From assembly GCF_030123105.1 (NCBI RefSeq), contig NZ_CP126095.1, positions 620,001 to 684,000 of the forward strand: a stretch of 64,000 nt of DNA, written 5' to 3'. Source of the DNA: Paenibacillus sp. G2S3. GTDB lineage: Bacteria > Bacillota > Bacilli > Paenibacillales > Paenibacillaceae. Below, one piece after another: positions 16,713 to 25,829 of this stretch. The position numbers were made by a program, and so were the translations under genes. How positions within the stretch are numbered: the first letter of the stretch is position 1; every line of letters starts with the position of its first letter. Under the pieces are notes generated by a model, which made no database searches, was not told where the DNA came from, and saw only the letters and a list, made by a program, of their open reading frames with translations.

Positions 16713-17971
16713 GTAAGCAGGGACAGCGGGCGTTTGCTTTTTCTAACGCCAAACAACTATTCAGACGGCGGCTATTCTCTCATTGGCGTGAGCAATCCGC
16801 TATTATCCGTACGGCGGCTGATTGGACCGTTCTCTTATATATTCTTATTCCAGGGGGATTGCTCGGAGGGCGTTTGTATTATGGATTCTGGAATGAGGCG
16901 CTCCCGGCTTGGAGTATGAATTTGCCGTTTATGTTCATTCCTTCATTATTAGTGCTCCTGATCTGCAATGGGGGATTGGTGTTATTATTGCAGGAAGGGG
17001 ATCTATTATTTCTTAGACAACGGCAGCGATGGATTCATACGATCGTATTTCGCGGATTAATCTACAGCCTGATTGTAACCTCGCTGAAGTTCTGTGTAGC
17101 TTTTGCACTGTTGTTGCCCTTTCTGATTAGGGGATTTGAAATGACGTCAACGGAGGTATGGGCACTGTTCGCGCTGACCTTGGCGTGCAGCTGGTGTGTG
17201 AAGCTACTGGGACATCTTGTAAAAGTACAGAAGCAAGGTTGGCGCCGCTGGTTGTGGCTCTTTCTGGCGATCTCCGTCCCGAACGCTATTTATTTCAGAG
17301 TAGCCAGCCTTTGGAATGATCGCCCGCTCATCATATTGCTGAGTGCGGTTGTATTTACAGTCGTTGCAATAATTGCTTTCCGGTGGCGCTTACTGATGCG
17401 TGGGACATTTATGAACGATGTGCGTGAGGATTACAAGCAGAGAATGAAGATTGCAGCCATATTGCTACGCAATGTTCTCGATAAACCTCGTCCAACTCGC
17501 CATAAGCCGTGGATTTTCCGGAAGTCACAGCCTTTGCTTAAATCAAAGACTGCTGAGAGTCGTTTCTCTGCGGCAGCGATTAAGGCACTCGTACGGAATC
17601 CGGCCCATTTGAAGCTTTACTTAGCTTTTACAGCTGTGTCTGCCGTAGCAATCCTTATTATTCCATCGGGATTTAAATGGCTGGGATTTGTAGTCTTAAC
17701 ATCGCTTATGACTTTTTGGTTGTTCTCGTTCTGGTCGTTGTTTGTTGGTGATGATTACATTGGGATACTTCCATTTACGAAAGAACAAAAGGCTGAAGCG
17801 GGTATGCATGCGGTCCCTATTTTATTGCTTCCCTTTACAATGATTACCTCCGCACTAATCTGTCTCTCTTTATATGGATGGTGGGGGATCATCCTGTTCG
17901 TTCCGGTTGGATACATGGTCGGACTCTTTATCAGCAGAATATTTGGTACGTTCCGATTAGGGAAAGATTGA
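16709..17971 (+). CDS. ABC transporter permease, EcsB-like
   Basis: A 420-residue membrane protein with about 8-9 hydrophobic segments and an arginine-rich cytosolic loop in the middle (around RHKPWIFRKSQPLLKSK). Its size, position and the N-terminal FRRRLFSHWREQ match the EcsB family. ATG 16709 overlaps the stop of the ATPase gene (ATGA), giving translational coupling; a longer frame from TTG 16691 would run inside that gene. A perfect 44-bp palindromic terminator follows. The exported substrate is not known even for the B. subtilis system. Confidence 0.85.
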   Translation: MSKQGQRAFAFSNAKQLFRRRLFSHWREQSAIIRTAADWTVLLYILIPGGLLGGRLYYGFWNEALPAWSMNLPFMFIPSLLVLLICNGGLVLLLQEGDLLFLRQRQRWIHTIVFRGLIYSLIVTSLKFCVAFALLLPFLIRGFEMTSTEVWALFALTLACSWCVKLLGHLVKVQKQGWRRWLWLFLAISVPNAIYFRVASLWNDRPLIILLSAVVFTVVAIIAFRWRLLMRGTFMNDVREDYKQRMKIAAILLRNVLDKPRPTRHKPWIFRKSQPLLKSKTAESRFSAAAIKALVRNPAHLKLYLAFTAVSAVAILIIPSGFKWLGFVVLTSLMTFWLFSFWSLFVGDDYIGILPFTKEQKAEAGMHAVPILLLPFTMITSALICLSLYGWWGIILFVPVGYMVGLFISRIFGTFRLGKD

Positions 17972-17986
17972 TTGATAGATAGATTA

Positions 17987-18030
17987 AAAAACAGCGTGAC
18001 TTGAGAGGCCTCTCAAGTCACGCTGTTTTT
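17987..18030. terminator. Perfect palindromic bidirectional terminator
   Basis: A 44-bp exact palindrome: 22 bp from AAAAACAGCGTGACTTGAG onward mirror the next 22 bp, with A and T runs at the two ends. It lies between two convergent genes and can stop both. Confidence 0.9.
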
Positions 18031-18052
18031 AGTTGCATCGTATTAGCTAAGA

Positions 18053-19321
18053 TTAGCTAAGGCGAAGGTCAGCAGCATGTTTACCTGCTGTATACCCAGT
18101 AGAGAACGCGGCTGTTATATTGTAGCCACCAGTGTAGCCATGGATATCGAGTACCTCTCCACAGAAGAATAGCCCTTGCATAAGCTTGGATTCCATTCTC
18201 TTGGGGTCGATCTCCTTTAGATTTACTCCGCCGCCCGTAACAAAGGCTTCGGACAGAGAACGAGTACCATGAACAAAGACGGGCATCCGTTTCAAGATAC
18301 CAGCTAGCGCAAGCAATCCATTCTTGGAGACGTGATGGCCTGTTGTATCCCCATCCAGCTCAGCTTTAGCCAACAAGAGGGGGATGAGACGTTCTGGCAG
18401 CAGCCCCTTCAATGAATTGCGGATCGCTTTCTTCGGCTCCTGGTCCAGCTTGTCCTGCAGTAGTGATTCCACTTCTGGCGAGTTCAGATCAGGGAAGAGG
18501 TCGATGGACATTTCGACAGTGTCTGTGCCGGATTTACGCTGGACCTGTCTCAGAAATTGGCTGCAGCGCAGTGCAATTGGGCCGGATAGTCCAAAATGGG
18601 TGAAAATCATATCTCCACGATGAGAGATAACCTTCTTTCCTTTTGGATTCCAGACCGTAAGCGCCACATCGCGTAGCGACAATCCTTGCAGCTCACCAGA
18701 CTTGATCCACTCTTCGCGTGAAAGAATCGGAACCTCAGTCGGAAACAGCTCTGTAATTGTATGGCCTGCGGCTTCTGCCCACGGGTAGCCATCTCCAGTT
18801 GAGCCGGTCTGCGGCACTGACTTCCCTCCGGTGGCGATGATGACAGCAGCAGTGGAAATCGTTTTGCCCGAGCGCAGCTGGACGCCCTTAACAGCCCCTT
18901 CTTCATATATTATATGTGACACAGGGCTGTCCGTCATAATCTGCACGCCTAGACTCCGTACTTTGTTAATTAAGGCAGAGACGACGCTGGAGGCCTTATC
19001 GGAAACGGGGAACATCCGCCCGTTGTCTTCTTCCTTTAATGCAATACCTAAGCCTTCAAAAAAGGCAATGATGTCTTGATTATTAAAATGGTCAAAGGCG
19101 CTATACAAAAAACGTCCGTTTCCCGGGATATGGGAGATTAACTCATCTCTCTCCTTGACGTTCGTTACATTACAGCGTCCGCCACCAGATATCCCGAGCT
19201 TTCTTCCTAGCTTGGCTCCCTTATCGATTAGCAGTACGGATGCCCCGTGTTCTGCTGCGGCCACGCTTGCCATCAATCCCGAAGGGCCGCCCCCTATGAC
19301 GATCACATCGTAGTTGCTCAT
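18053..19321 (-). CDS. FAD-dependent oxidoreductase, HI0933/YtfP (BaiN-like) family
   Basis: A 422-residue flavoprotein. The N-terminal VIVIGGGPSGLMASVAAAEHG binds the FAD ADP moiety; GRKLGISGGGRCNVTN is the diagnostic family signature, and the C-terminal GVNLKEIDPKRMESK ... GLFFCGEVLDIHGYTGGYN closes the FAD site. Members include YtfP of B. subtilis (unknown role) and BaiN, a reductase of bile acid intermediates in clostridia; the substrate here cannot be inferred. AAGGGG precedes ATG 19321. It stands alone between the 44-bp terminator and the divergent kinase gene. Confidence 0.9.
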   Translation of the reverse strand: MSNYDVIVIGGGPSGLMASVAAAEHGASVLLIDKGAKLGRKLGISGGGRCNVTNVKERDELISHIPGNGRFLYSAFDHFNNQDIIAFFEGLGIALKEEDNGRMFPVSDKASSVVSALINKVRSLGVQIMTDSPVSHIIYEEGAVKGVQLRSGKTISTAAVIIATGGKSVPQTGSTGDGYPWAEAAGHTITELFPTEVPILSREEWIKSGELQGLSLRDVALTVWNPKGKKVISHRGDMIFTHFGLSGPIALRCSQFLRQVQRKSGTDTVEMSIDLFPDLNSPEVESLLQDKLDQEPKKAIRNSLKGLLPERLIPLLLAKAELDGDTTGHHVSKNGLLALAGILKRMPVFVHGTRSLSEAFVTGGGVNLKEIDPKRMESKLMQGLFFCGEVLDIHGYTGGYNITAAFSTGYTAGKHAADLRLS

Positions 19322-19437
19322 GAAATTTTACCCCTTTACATTGTTAAGACACGGGTGTTACTTCGTGTTTTCCTAACGAAATCATACCATTCTGACTGTC
19401 ATGTAACCAGTCTTGTTCACTCACTTGGTTATAATCG

Positions 19438-19466
19438 TTGTCAGGAGAGTGATCCTGTGCTTTAAT
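19438..19466 (+). promoter_or_regulatory. Promoter of the KinB-like kinase gene
   Basis: TTGTCA (19438-19443), 17-bp spacer, TTTAAT (19461-19466) with a TGn extension just before the -10. Transcription would start about 28 bp before the GTG start. An upstream TATAAT at 19430-19435 lacks a good -35. Confidence 0.5.
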
Positions 19467-19500
19467 CTAGACATGTAGGGTAATTTGTCCATTTTGGGGT

Positions 19501-21222
19501 GTGATTGTAATTATTGGCGCAATCAAGGATATATTATTGCAAATATCGGCAGCATGCTCCTTTCTTTTTCTGATTCAATGGTGGGTGGACAGAGGGCTTG
19601 TGGCGCGAAAAAAAGGTAAGTTTCTGGATAATCAAACTTTTTTGGTTTTGGCGTGTACGTTAAGTCTGATTCTGTGCTCTATTCTTTCGACGACTTTATT
19701 TGGTATTGCTTATTTGAATTTAGGAATGATCCCTGCTTATATCGGTATTTTATATGGAACTGTACGTTCAGGCATTCTGCTGTCCATCTGTTTGCTTATC
19801 TGTAATATATTGATTGCAGAGCCAACAGGAATAAGTAATATGATATTAAATTCAGGAATATTATTATATCCGTTGCTGTTTGGGCTAGCTAAGCCTTTTA
19901 AGAAAGGCACAGTGGTAGAGAAGATAGGGATATTATGGATGGTTCTTTGTCCGAATATGTTGTTTATTGCACTTGTACCTATTATAGGTGGAAAAAATAT
20001 ATATGAGGCTCATTCTAGCGAGTCACTTTTAATTACTTTGTATCTATTTTTCGCCATCGCGCTGGGTGGTATTTTTGTTTATTTTGTTGAAATGGTCTGG
20101 AGTAGATGGCGGGCTAAAGTACATATGGAAAATATAAGTGATAATTTCCAGTGGGAGTCTGAGAAGCTACAGCAGATTACAAATGTAGTACCCCTCAGTA
20201 TTATGTCTCTGGATGATCACGGAGTTGTGGCAGACCTTAATGATTGTATGATGGGAATGATAAGAATTCATTATCCCCATTTGCGAAGGGAAGATATTAT
20301 TGGCAAGCGGGTCAGGGAATTTTTTAGCGGTTCAGCGGATGCTGATGGCTATAAGCGGGTACGAGATAACATTCAGCATAAACGGCGTTCCCATGAACGA
20401 ATCATTCATGGATCGCAGATCTACCAGATTTACTCAGCACCGCTAATGTATAGGAACTCAGGATTAACGAGTGGAGTAGTGCTCATTGCACAGGATATTA
20501 CGGATGAAGTGAAACTCCGCTCAGAGCTGGATCATGTGGAACGTTTGAGCTTAGTAGGACAGATGGCTGCTGGAATTACCCATGAGATTCGTAATCCTAT
20601 GGCGGTAGTGCGAGGATTTTTGCAGCTGATGAGAGAAAAGAGTTCAGATGATTTGGATTCTTATTATCAGATCGTGTTAGAGGAGCTGGATCGGGCGAAT
20701 AGCATTATTAATGATTTCCTATCGCTGGCGCAGAGCCGGATATCAGATAAGGAGCAGGTGCTATTACACCGAGTTATAGAAGAGGTCAGTCCGCTGCTGT
20801 GGGCTGATGCTAATCTTCGTGGTCAAAGTGTTGAGCTAAAGCTGAACGCATCCATTCATGAATTGGAGTTGAACGTTCGGGAAATAAAGCAGCTCATCCT
20901 TAATTTAGGACGTAACGCCATGGAGGCTATGGGGCCTAAGGGGGTTCTCACATTAGAAACACATAGTACTCAGGATAAAGTGGAGCTGATTGTAAGGGAT
21001 AAAGGGATCGGCATGTCGCAAAGTCAACGAGAGAAGTTGTTTTCACCCTTTTTCACGACCAAAAGGGAGGGGACGGGTCTGGGGTTATCCTTGTGTCTCA
21101 GTATTGTGGAACGGCATAACGGTAAAATTAATGTAGAGTCTGTGGAAGGAGAGGGTACGGTATTTACCATCTCATTTCCTTTAGTAATTGAAGAATATAG
21201 CGGAGCCACACTTGCAGATTGA
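19501..21222 (+). CDS. Membrane histidine kinase, KinB-like (LytS-type TM, PAS, HisKA, HATPase)
   Basis: A 573-residue kinase. Residues 1-200 form about six membrane helices resembling the 5TM-LytS/KinB sensor module; a PAS domain spans about 220-335 (NVVPLSIMSLDDHGVVADLN); the phosphoacceptor box is AAGITHEIRNPMAVVRGFL with His361; the ATPase domain shows LNLGRNAMEAM, DKGIGMS and GTGLGLSLC. The PAS/HisKA arrangement is that of orphan sporulation kinases feeding the Spo0 phosphorelay. No response regulator is adjacent, which fits such an orphan. The GTG start at 19501 has only a weak upstream GGGG, so the true start is not certain. Confidence 0.85.
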   Translation: MIVIIGAIKDILLQISAACSFLFLIQWWVDRGLVARKKGKFLDNQTFLVLACTLSLILCSILSTTLFGIAYLNLGMIPAYIGILYGTVRSGILLSICLLICNILIAEPTGISNMILNSGILLYPLLFGLAKPFKKGTVVEKIGILWMVLCPNMLFIALVPIIGGKNIYEAHSSESLLITLYLFFAIALGGIFVYFVEMVWSRWRAKVHMENISDNFQWESEKLQQITNVVPLSIMSLDDHGVVADLNDCMMGMIRIHYPHLRREDIIGKRVREFFSGSADADGYKRVRDNIQHKRRSHERIIHGSQIYQIYSAPLMYRNSGLTSGVVLIAQDITDEVKLRSELDHVERLSLVGQMAAGITHEIRNPMAVVRGFLQLMREKSSDDLDSYYQIVLEELDRANSIINDFLSLAQSRISDKEQVLLHRVIEEVSPLLWADANLRGQSVELKLNASIHELELNVREIKQLILNLGRNAMEAMGPKGVLTLETHSTQDKVELIVRDKGIGMSQSQREKLFSPFFTTKREGTGLGLSLCLSIVERHNGKINVESVEGEGTVFTISFPLVIEEYSGATLAD

Positions 21223-21338
21223 ATCAGGTTACTGTAGCATCTCTTGCTTTCACAGAGTATGAATGTATAATAAAGTTAGTAAGTACTGCTGTAATGTTAT
21301 CTGACAAAACAGTAATTAGTGAAGGAGAGTGCAGAGAA

Positions 21339-21773
21339 ATGTCCATGTCTTTTAATCAATATATGAGAGATTCGATTCAGCCTATGCGTGATGACCTTAC
21401 AAGCATTGGGTTTCAGGAGCTTATGACTCCAGAAGAGGTGGAAGCCACTCTTCCTACCGCAAAAGGTACGGCGCTTGTAGTCGTGAATTCGGTCTGTGGT
21501 TGTGCCGCTGGACAATGTCGTCCTGGTGTAGCTCAGGCATTGCAAAATGAGATCACTCCGGATCACTTGTTCACAGTGTTTGCAGGTCAAGAGAAAGAGG
21601 CTACTGCTAAAGCACGTGAATATTTTGCTCCTTATCCGCCATCTTCCCCTTCCATCGCATTGATGAAGGATGGAGAGCTCGTTCATTTTATTGAACGTCA
21701 TAGTGTAGAGAACCGTTCGGCTGCTGAAATTGCTGCTGAATTGAAAGAAGCCTTTGATCGTTTGTGCCAGTAA
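21339..21773 (+). CDS. Bacilliredoxin BrxA/BrxB family protein
   Basis: A 144-residue thioredoxin-fold protein, the same length as B. subtilis YphP/YqiW. It removes bacillithiol from S-bacillithiolated proteins after oxidative stress. The active site is the CGC motif at Cys53-Gly-Cys55 (VVNSVCGCAAGQCRPG); FVERHxVE-like sequence appears as VHFIERHSVENRSA. The frame is open upward to 21219, but AAGGAGAG at 21322-21329 points to ATG 21339, which also gives the family length. It lies 116 bp after the kinase gene and has its own terminator. Confidence 0.93.
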   Translation: MSMSFNQYMRDSIQPMRDDLTSIGFQELMTPEEVEATLPTAKGTALVVVNSVCGCAAGQCRPGVAQALQNEITPDHLFTVFAGQEKEATAKAREYFAPYPPSSPSIALMKDGELVHFIERHSVENRSAAEIAAELKEAFDRLCQ

Positions 21774-21790
21774 AAAAAGTTATTCCATAC

Positions 21791-21831
21791 AATCTCGCAT
21801 TAGTCGGTAATTCGGCTGTTGCGGGATTTTT
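21791..21831 (+). terminator. Intrinsic terminator after bacilliredoxin
   Basis: AATCTCGCA pairs with TGCGGGATT through G-U pairs, an inner AGTCG/CGGCT stem continues it, and TTTTTC follows. Confidence 0.8.
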
Positions 21832-21942
21832 CAAAATATAAGAGCGATAATGGGATAGAATATACTTAGAAGCATAGAGCTTCACTTGGTATGGATATTT
21901 TGATGGATATGGAAGCATTTCTGATGGAACGGGGTGTGGTTT

Positions 21943-22752
21943 GTGAGTTTACAGGAAGAAATTATTGCGGATCTTGGCGTGAAGCCAACGATTGATGTAG
22001 AAGCAGAGGTACGTAAACGAGTTGATTTCCTAAAGTCGTACGTACTGCAAGCAGGTGCCAAAGGATTATTGATCGCCATTAGTGGCGGGGTAGACAGCGC
22101 GGTAGCTGCGGGTCTATGTAAGCAGGCTACGGACGAGCTGTCGGCACAGCAAGGCGCAGAGTATATTACGCTTGGCGTATACCAGCCATATGGTGTTCAA
22201 GAGGATATCCAGCACAGTTACGATGTCGCAAAAGCTTTTAATCTGACCCATACAGTGGAGACTAATATTGAGGAAGCTGTAAATGAGATTGCGCTTGAAG
22301 TTGAGCATAGCCTGAAGTCCTTGGGCCAACATCGTCATATGACCCATCAAGGCAAGGGTAATGTTAAAGCGAGAACACGTATGGTTATGCAATATGCGCT
22401 CTCTTTTGAGAACAATCTGATTGTAGTAGGAACGGATCATGCTTCTGAAGCTATTACGGGTTTCTACACCAAGTGGGGGGATGGTGCTGTAGATATTACA
22501 CCTCTATCCACACTTAACAAACGTCAGGTTCGTCAATTAGCTGCTCATATTGGAGTGCCTGCGGATATTGTCACTAAAGCGCCTACAGCAGGCTTATGGC
22601 CGGGGCAGACAGATGAAATCGAGCTGGGCATTACTTATGACGATAATAGCGATTATCTGGAAGGCAAACAGATTAATCCTGAGGTAGCGGAGAAACTTGA
22701 GAATTATTACCGGAGAACGGCGCATAAGCGTAATGTCATTCCTGGAATTTAG
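21943..22752 (+). CDS. nadE: NH3-dependent NAD+ synthetase
   Basis: Final step of NAD+ synthesis: amidation of deamido-NAD+ with ammonia and ATP. The 269-residue protein starts SLQEEIIADLGVKPTIDVE as in B. subtilis NadE; the ATP-pyrophosphatase P-loop is AISGGVDSAVAAGL, and GNVKARTRMVMQYAL, VGTDHASEAITGFYTKWGDG and KAPTAGLWPGQTDEIELGI are conserved active-site regions. There is no glutaminase domain, so ammonia is the donor. GTG 21943 is preferred to an upstream GTG at 21934 because GGGGTG at 21931 must be the ribosome binding site. Monocistronic, closed by a terminator. Confidence 0.95.
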   Translation: MSLQEEIIADLGVKPTIDVEAEVRKRVDFLKSYVLQAGAKGLLIAISGGVDSAVAAGLCKQATDELSAQQGAEYITLGVYQPYGVQEDIQHSYDVAKAFNLTHTVETNIEEAVNEIALEVEHSLKSLGQHRHMTHQGKGNVKARTRMVMQYALSFENNLIVVGTDHASEAITGFYTKWGDGAVDITPLSTLNKRQVRQLAAHIGVPADIVTKAPTAGLWPGQTDEIELGITYDDNSDYLEGKQINPEVAEKLENYYRRTAHKRNVIPGI

Positions 22753-22768
22753 AATAGGTTGAACTAGG

Positions 22769-22812
22769 AACCGCCACGGATCTGCGTTGTAGCAGAACTC
22801 GTGGCGGTTTTT
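22769..22812 (+). terminator. Intrinsic terminator after nadE
   Basis: AACCGCCACG (22769-22778) pairs exactly with CGTGGCGGTT (22800-22809), with an inner TCTGC/GCAGA stem and a T run. Confidence 0.9.
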
Positions 22813-22819
22813 AGCCTAT

Positions 22820-22900
22820 CAGAAAGTATATATTTGGGGCCTCCGCAAAGTACTTGAGTACTTATCAAAACAAAGCCTCACTTTGTAGGGATATCTTATG
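22820..22900. other. Hairpin-bearing spacer between nadE and hydrolase
   Basis: Contains two small perfect hairpins, AAGTAC-TTGA-GTACTT (22848-22863) and a CAAAG-CCTCA-CTTTG unit a little further on. The start (AGAAAGTATA) recalls the start of the 93-bp repeat family but the rest differs. Possibly another short dispersed repeat; only one copy is in this window. Confidence 0.3.
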
Positions 22901-22911
22901 AGATTGACAAG

Positions 22912-23745
22912 CTATAAGAATAACTCGTTGGCCAGCGTTTGATCGATAAAATCAGTGGTCGAAGCAATCGCAAGCTCCAATTGTGGGGTAGTTTCAGCAA
23001 AAGGATGGACAGTGCCGAAGGTATGATTACCCTCAGGGATCTGCACCCAGTTAATATCCGGTCGGAGTTCGGTAAGCTGCTCAGATCCTTGCCTAAGATG
23101 TGCGCCATCCTGACTGCCTTGAATAAGGACAACCGGAAAGGAAGCTGTCTTCATACGTTCAAGGATGTTATAACGTTCTTGTTGGTTCTCCATATCTTCT
23201 AAAATAACAGCATCCAGCGGCATTTGTTGGCCAGTACGTCCATTTAGGACATGGGTTCGTCCTATTTCCTTCATCTCCTGCTTTTGTTCTTCCGTCAGCA
23301 AATCGAGCTTAGTAACCCCGTTCCAGGAGATGACCCCGCAAACTTCATTGGGATGATCAAGCGTGTAAACTAGACAAATTCCCCCTCCAAGACTATGCCC
23401 GAGAAGGAATAAGGGTAAGGTGCCAAATTTCGGATGCTGGCTAAGATAAGACAACAGAATTTCCATGTCCTTCAGCTCACGACGAAAGGTGTTGCGGGCG
23501 AATTTCTCAAGCTCAGTAAAATGCAGCAGATCCTCACCGATTCCAGCATGAGAGAAGTTGAAGGTGATCACTTCATGATCTTGGCTGAGAGCAGTGGCTA
23601 TGTAAGGAAACATCCCCCAATCTTTGAAGCCCTTGTAGCCGTGTGCAATAACGATAAGGCTCTTAGGCACTCCTTGGGCAGGAAAGTGCGAGCAGCGGAG
23701 AACAGCATCTTCACCGGCTGGTAATTCGAAATTACGATGCTTCAT
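22912..23745 (-). CDS. Alpha/beta-hydrolase family protein
   Basis: A 277-residue cytosolic hydrolase. The oxyanion region is VIAHGYKGFKDWG, the nucleophile elbow GHSLGGG (Ser in LLGHSLGGGICLVY), the acid probably the Asp of QGSQDGAH and the base His in EGNHTFG. This YitV/dienelactone-hydrolase-like type acts on esters or peptidase-like substrates, but none can be named. GAGGGAA precedes ATG 23745. It lies divergent from acpS with about 207 bp between, in which a TATAAT for acpS is visible (23892-23897). Confidence 0.85.
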   Translation of the reverse strand: MKHRNFELPAGEDAVLRCSHFPAQGVPKSLIVIAHGYKGFKDWGMFPYIATALSQDHEVITFNFSHAGIGEDLLHFTELEKFARNTFRRELKDMEILLSYLSQHPKFGTLPLFLLGHSLGGGICLVYTLDHPNEVCGVISWNGVTKLDLLTEEQKQEMKEIGRTHVLNGRTGQQMPLDAVILEDMENQQERYNILERMKTASFPVVLIQGSQDGAHLRQGSEQLTELRPDINWVQIPEGNHTFGTVHPFAETTPQLELAIASTTDFIDQTLANELFL

Positions 23746-23952
23746 AGGGTAATTCCCTCTCTCTATATAAAAATGAAGTAAATCTGCAAGTCCATCACGA
23801 AGGCGCCTAGATAGACTTCCAAAGCATTTTCTTTTAAGATAGCAGAAAGAATCTTACAGGACTATAGTTTTAAATGGATATAAATGACCTGTATAATGAT
23901 CATACCATTATTGAAGTAGTATAGGATACACGTCCATAAGGAGCGTGAAATT

Positions 23953-24351
23953 TTGATTTACGGAATCGGACATGATGTGTTAGAAATTGAACGAATTTCA
24001 GAGGTAATGCGTAGGGGACAGGGTAAGAAATTTAACCAGCGTATTCTAACGGAACAAGAGTATGGGCTTGCTGAGCAACGAAGCGGAAGGTTAGCTGAGT
24101 TCGTAGCAGGGCGCTTTGCTGCCAAGGAAGCCATTGTGAAGGCTTTAGGCTGTGGCATCGGTAATGTAGTTGGTTTTCAGGATATTGAGATATTACCTGA
24201 CCGTAATGGTAAACCGGAAGTAACCTTATCATTCGAAGCTTGGAGCAGATTAGATCTACCTGAAGGACAGAAGTATACTATTCATCTTACGATAACACAT
24301 GGCCGTGATTTGGCTTCAGCTTTTGCAGTTGTAGAGGGGCTAGGTTCATGA
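23953..24351 (+). CDS. acpS: Holo-[acyl-carrier-protein] synthase
   Basis: Transfers 4'-phosphopantetheine from CoA to the serine of apo-ACP, activating fatty acid synthesis. The 132-residue protein begins IYGIGHDVLEIERI (Mg2+-binding Asp) and has the signature GRFAAKEAIVKALGCGIG; ITHGRDLASAFAVVE closes it. Start TTG 23953 has AAGGAG at 23938-23943 with 9-nt spacing. A TATAAT at 23892-23897 is the likely -10. It is followed 38 bp later by mutY, perhaps in one transcript. Confidence 0.95.
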   Translation: MIYGIGHDVLEIERISEVMRRGQGKKFNQRILTEQEYGLAEQRSGRLAEFVAGRFAAKEAIVKALGCGIGNVVGFQDIEILPDRNGKPEVTLSFEAWSRLDLPEGQKYTIHLTITHGRDLASAFAVVEGLGS

Positions 24352-24389
24352 ATTGAAACCGTGATTATAGAAGGGCAAGGAGAGTTACA

Positions 24390-25700
24390 ATGAAACAACA
24401 AGAAAGACAGGAACAGGTGGATTTAAAAGAAGGGCAAGATCAACAAGATCGGGAGCTGCGGGAGGCCAAGCAATATTTCAGTTATCATTTGCTGGAGTGG
24501 TATCAAGGGCAGAAACGAGATTTGCCATGGCGCAGGCACCGCAATCCTTATTATATTTGGATTTCTGAAATCATGCTGCAGCAGACAAGGGTAGATACGG
24601 TGATCCCTTATTTTAATCGTTTTATTGAACGATTTCCAACGGTGGAGTCACTCGCTGACGCTCCTGAAGAAGACGTACTTAAGTGCTGGGAAGGACTAGG
24701 ATATTATTCCCGTGCACGCAATATACAGCATGCAGCCAAGCAGGTAAAGGAGCTTTACGGTGGACAAGTACCGAACGACCGTGAAGCGGTGTTCAGCTTA
24801 AAGGGAGTGGGACCTTACACAGCAGGGGCCATCCTTAGTATCGCGTTTAATAGGCCGGAACCCGCGGTGGACGGTAATGTGATGCGGGTGTTGTCCCGAT
24901 ACTTCCTCATCGAGGATGATATCGCTAAGGGACCCACCCGCGTGAAAATGGAGCGCCTGGCGGCTGAGCTGATCCCGGAAGGGGAGGCTGCCTCCTTTAA
25001 TCAGGCGCTTATGGAGCTCGGGGCGCTCGTATGCACCCCGAAATCACCGAGCTGCTTAACCTGCCCGGTGATGGAGCATTGCGCTGCGCGCCTGGCGGGC
25101 TGCGAGACTTCGCTGCCCGTCAAGACCAAGGCCAAGCCGCCGCGCCCAGAGGAGCGGCTTGCGGCCTTAATTGAGGGCCGCGGTGCCCACGCGGGCCAAG
25201 TGCTTATCCGGCAGCGGCCACAAAGCGGGCTGTTAGCCCGCATGTGGGAGCTGCCGCATTGGCAGGCGCCGCCAGCGGAAGGCGGCGGCAAGAGCGCGCG
25301 GCTGCCGGAGGCCGCAGCGCTGGACCGGCTGCGCCGGTCACTGCGGCAGGCCGGGATCTCCGCCCGGCCTGAGGAGCACTGGATGGCTGCTGAGCATATC
25401 TTCAGCCATATTGTGTGGACCCTGCAGGTGTATCGCTGCAGGGAGGAGGACGCCCTTCCGCTGCCAATAGCCGCAGAAGGACGAGCAGTGTACAACGCGG
25501 ATACGGGGCTGTTTCCAGAGATGGACAGCAGCGTACCCGTCGAGAGATTTGAGGATGGTAAGGCTAGTCCTGAGGACGGCGGAGCTGTGCGCTGGATCAG
25601 CCGTGAGGACATGGCTAATTATGCGTTTCCAAATGTCTTCTTGAAGCTGCTGAACCTTTATTTCGATGAGCAGGAAGAGCAGGCGAAGTCAGGGAAGTAG
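24390..25700 (+). CDS. mutY: A/G-specific adenine glycosylase
   Basis: Removes adenine mispaired with 8-oxoguanine. The 436-residue protein has WISEIMLQQTRVDTVIPYF (catalytic Glu and lesion-sensing loop), the helix-hairpin-helix GVGPYTAGAILSIAFN followed by the catalytic Asp of AVDGNVMRVLSR, and the [4Fe-4S] loop Cys-x6-Cys-x2-Cys-x5-Cys (VCTPKSPSCLTCPVMEHC). The C-terminal third is a NUDIX-like 8-oxoG recognition domain ending in WISREDMANYAFP. Codons from about 25000 to 25420, covering the interdomain linker, are far richer in G+C than the neighbours. It starts at ATG 24390 behind AAGGAGAG. No terminator was seen; a gene-free repeat region follows. Confidence 0.95.
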   Translation: MKQQERQEQVDLKEGQDQQDRELREAKQYFSYHLLEWYQGQKRDLPWRRHRNPYYIWISEIMLQQTRVDTVIPYFNRFIERFPTVESLADAPEEDVLKCWEGLGYYSRARNIQHAAKQVKELYGGQVPNDREAVFSLKGVGPYTAGAILSIAFNRPEPAVDGNVMRVLSRYFLIEDDIAKGPTRVKMERLAAELIPEGEAASFNQALMELGALVCTPKSPSCLTCPVMEHCAARLAGCETSLPVKTKAKPPRPEERLAALIEGRGAHAGQVLIRQRPQSGLLARMWELPHWQAPPAEGGGKSARLPEAAALDRLRRSLRQAGISARPEEHWMAAEHIFSHIVWTLQVYRCREEDALPLPIAAEGRAVYNADTGLFPEMDSSVPVERFEDGKASPEDGGAVRWISREDMANYAFPNVFLKLLNLYFDEQEEQAKSGK

Positions 25701-25829
25701 CAGATTATCCGATGTGGCAGAAGAATGAGTTGTAAGAGAAGCAGCAGACATATGAGAAGTGCCTGAAGTAAGTAAAGTACGCTGAAGTGGATGAAATAAG
25801 AAATATATCCAAAGTCTCTGGGGTAGGAA

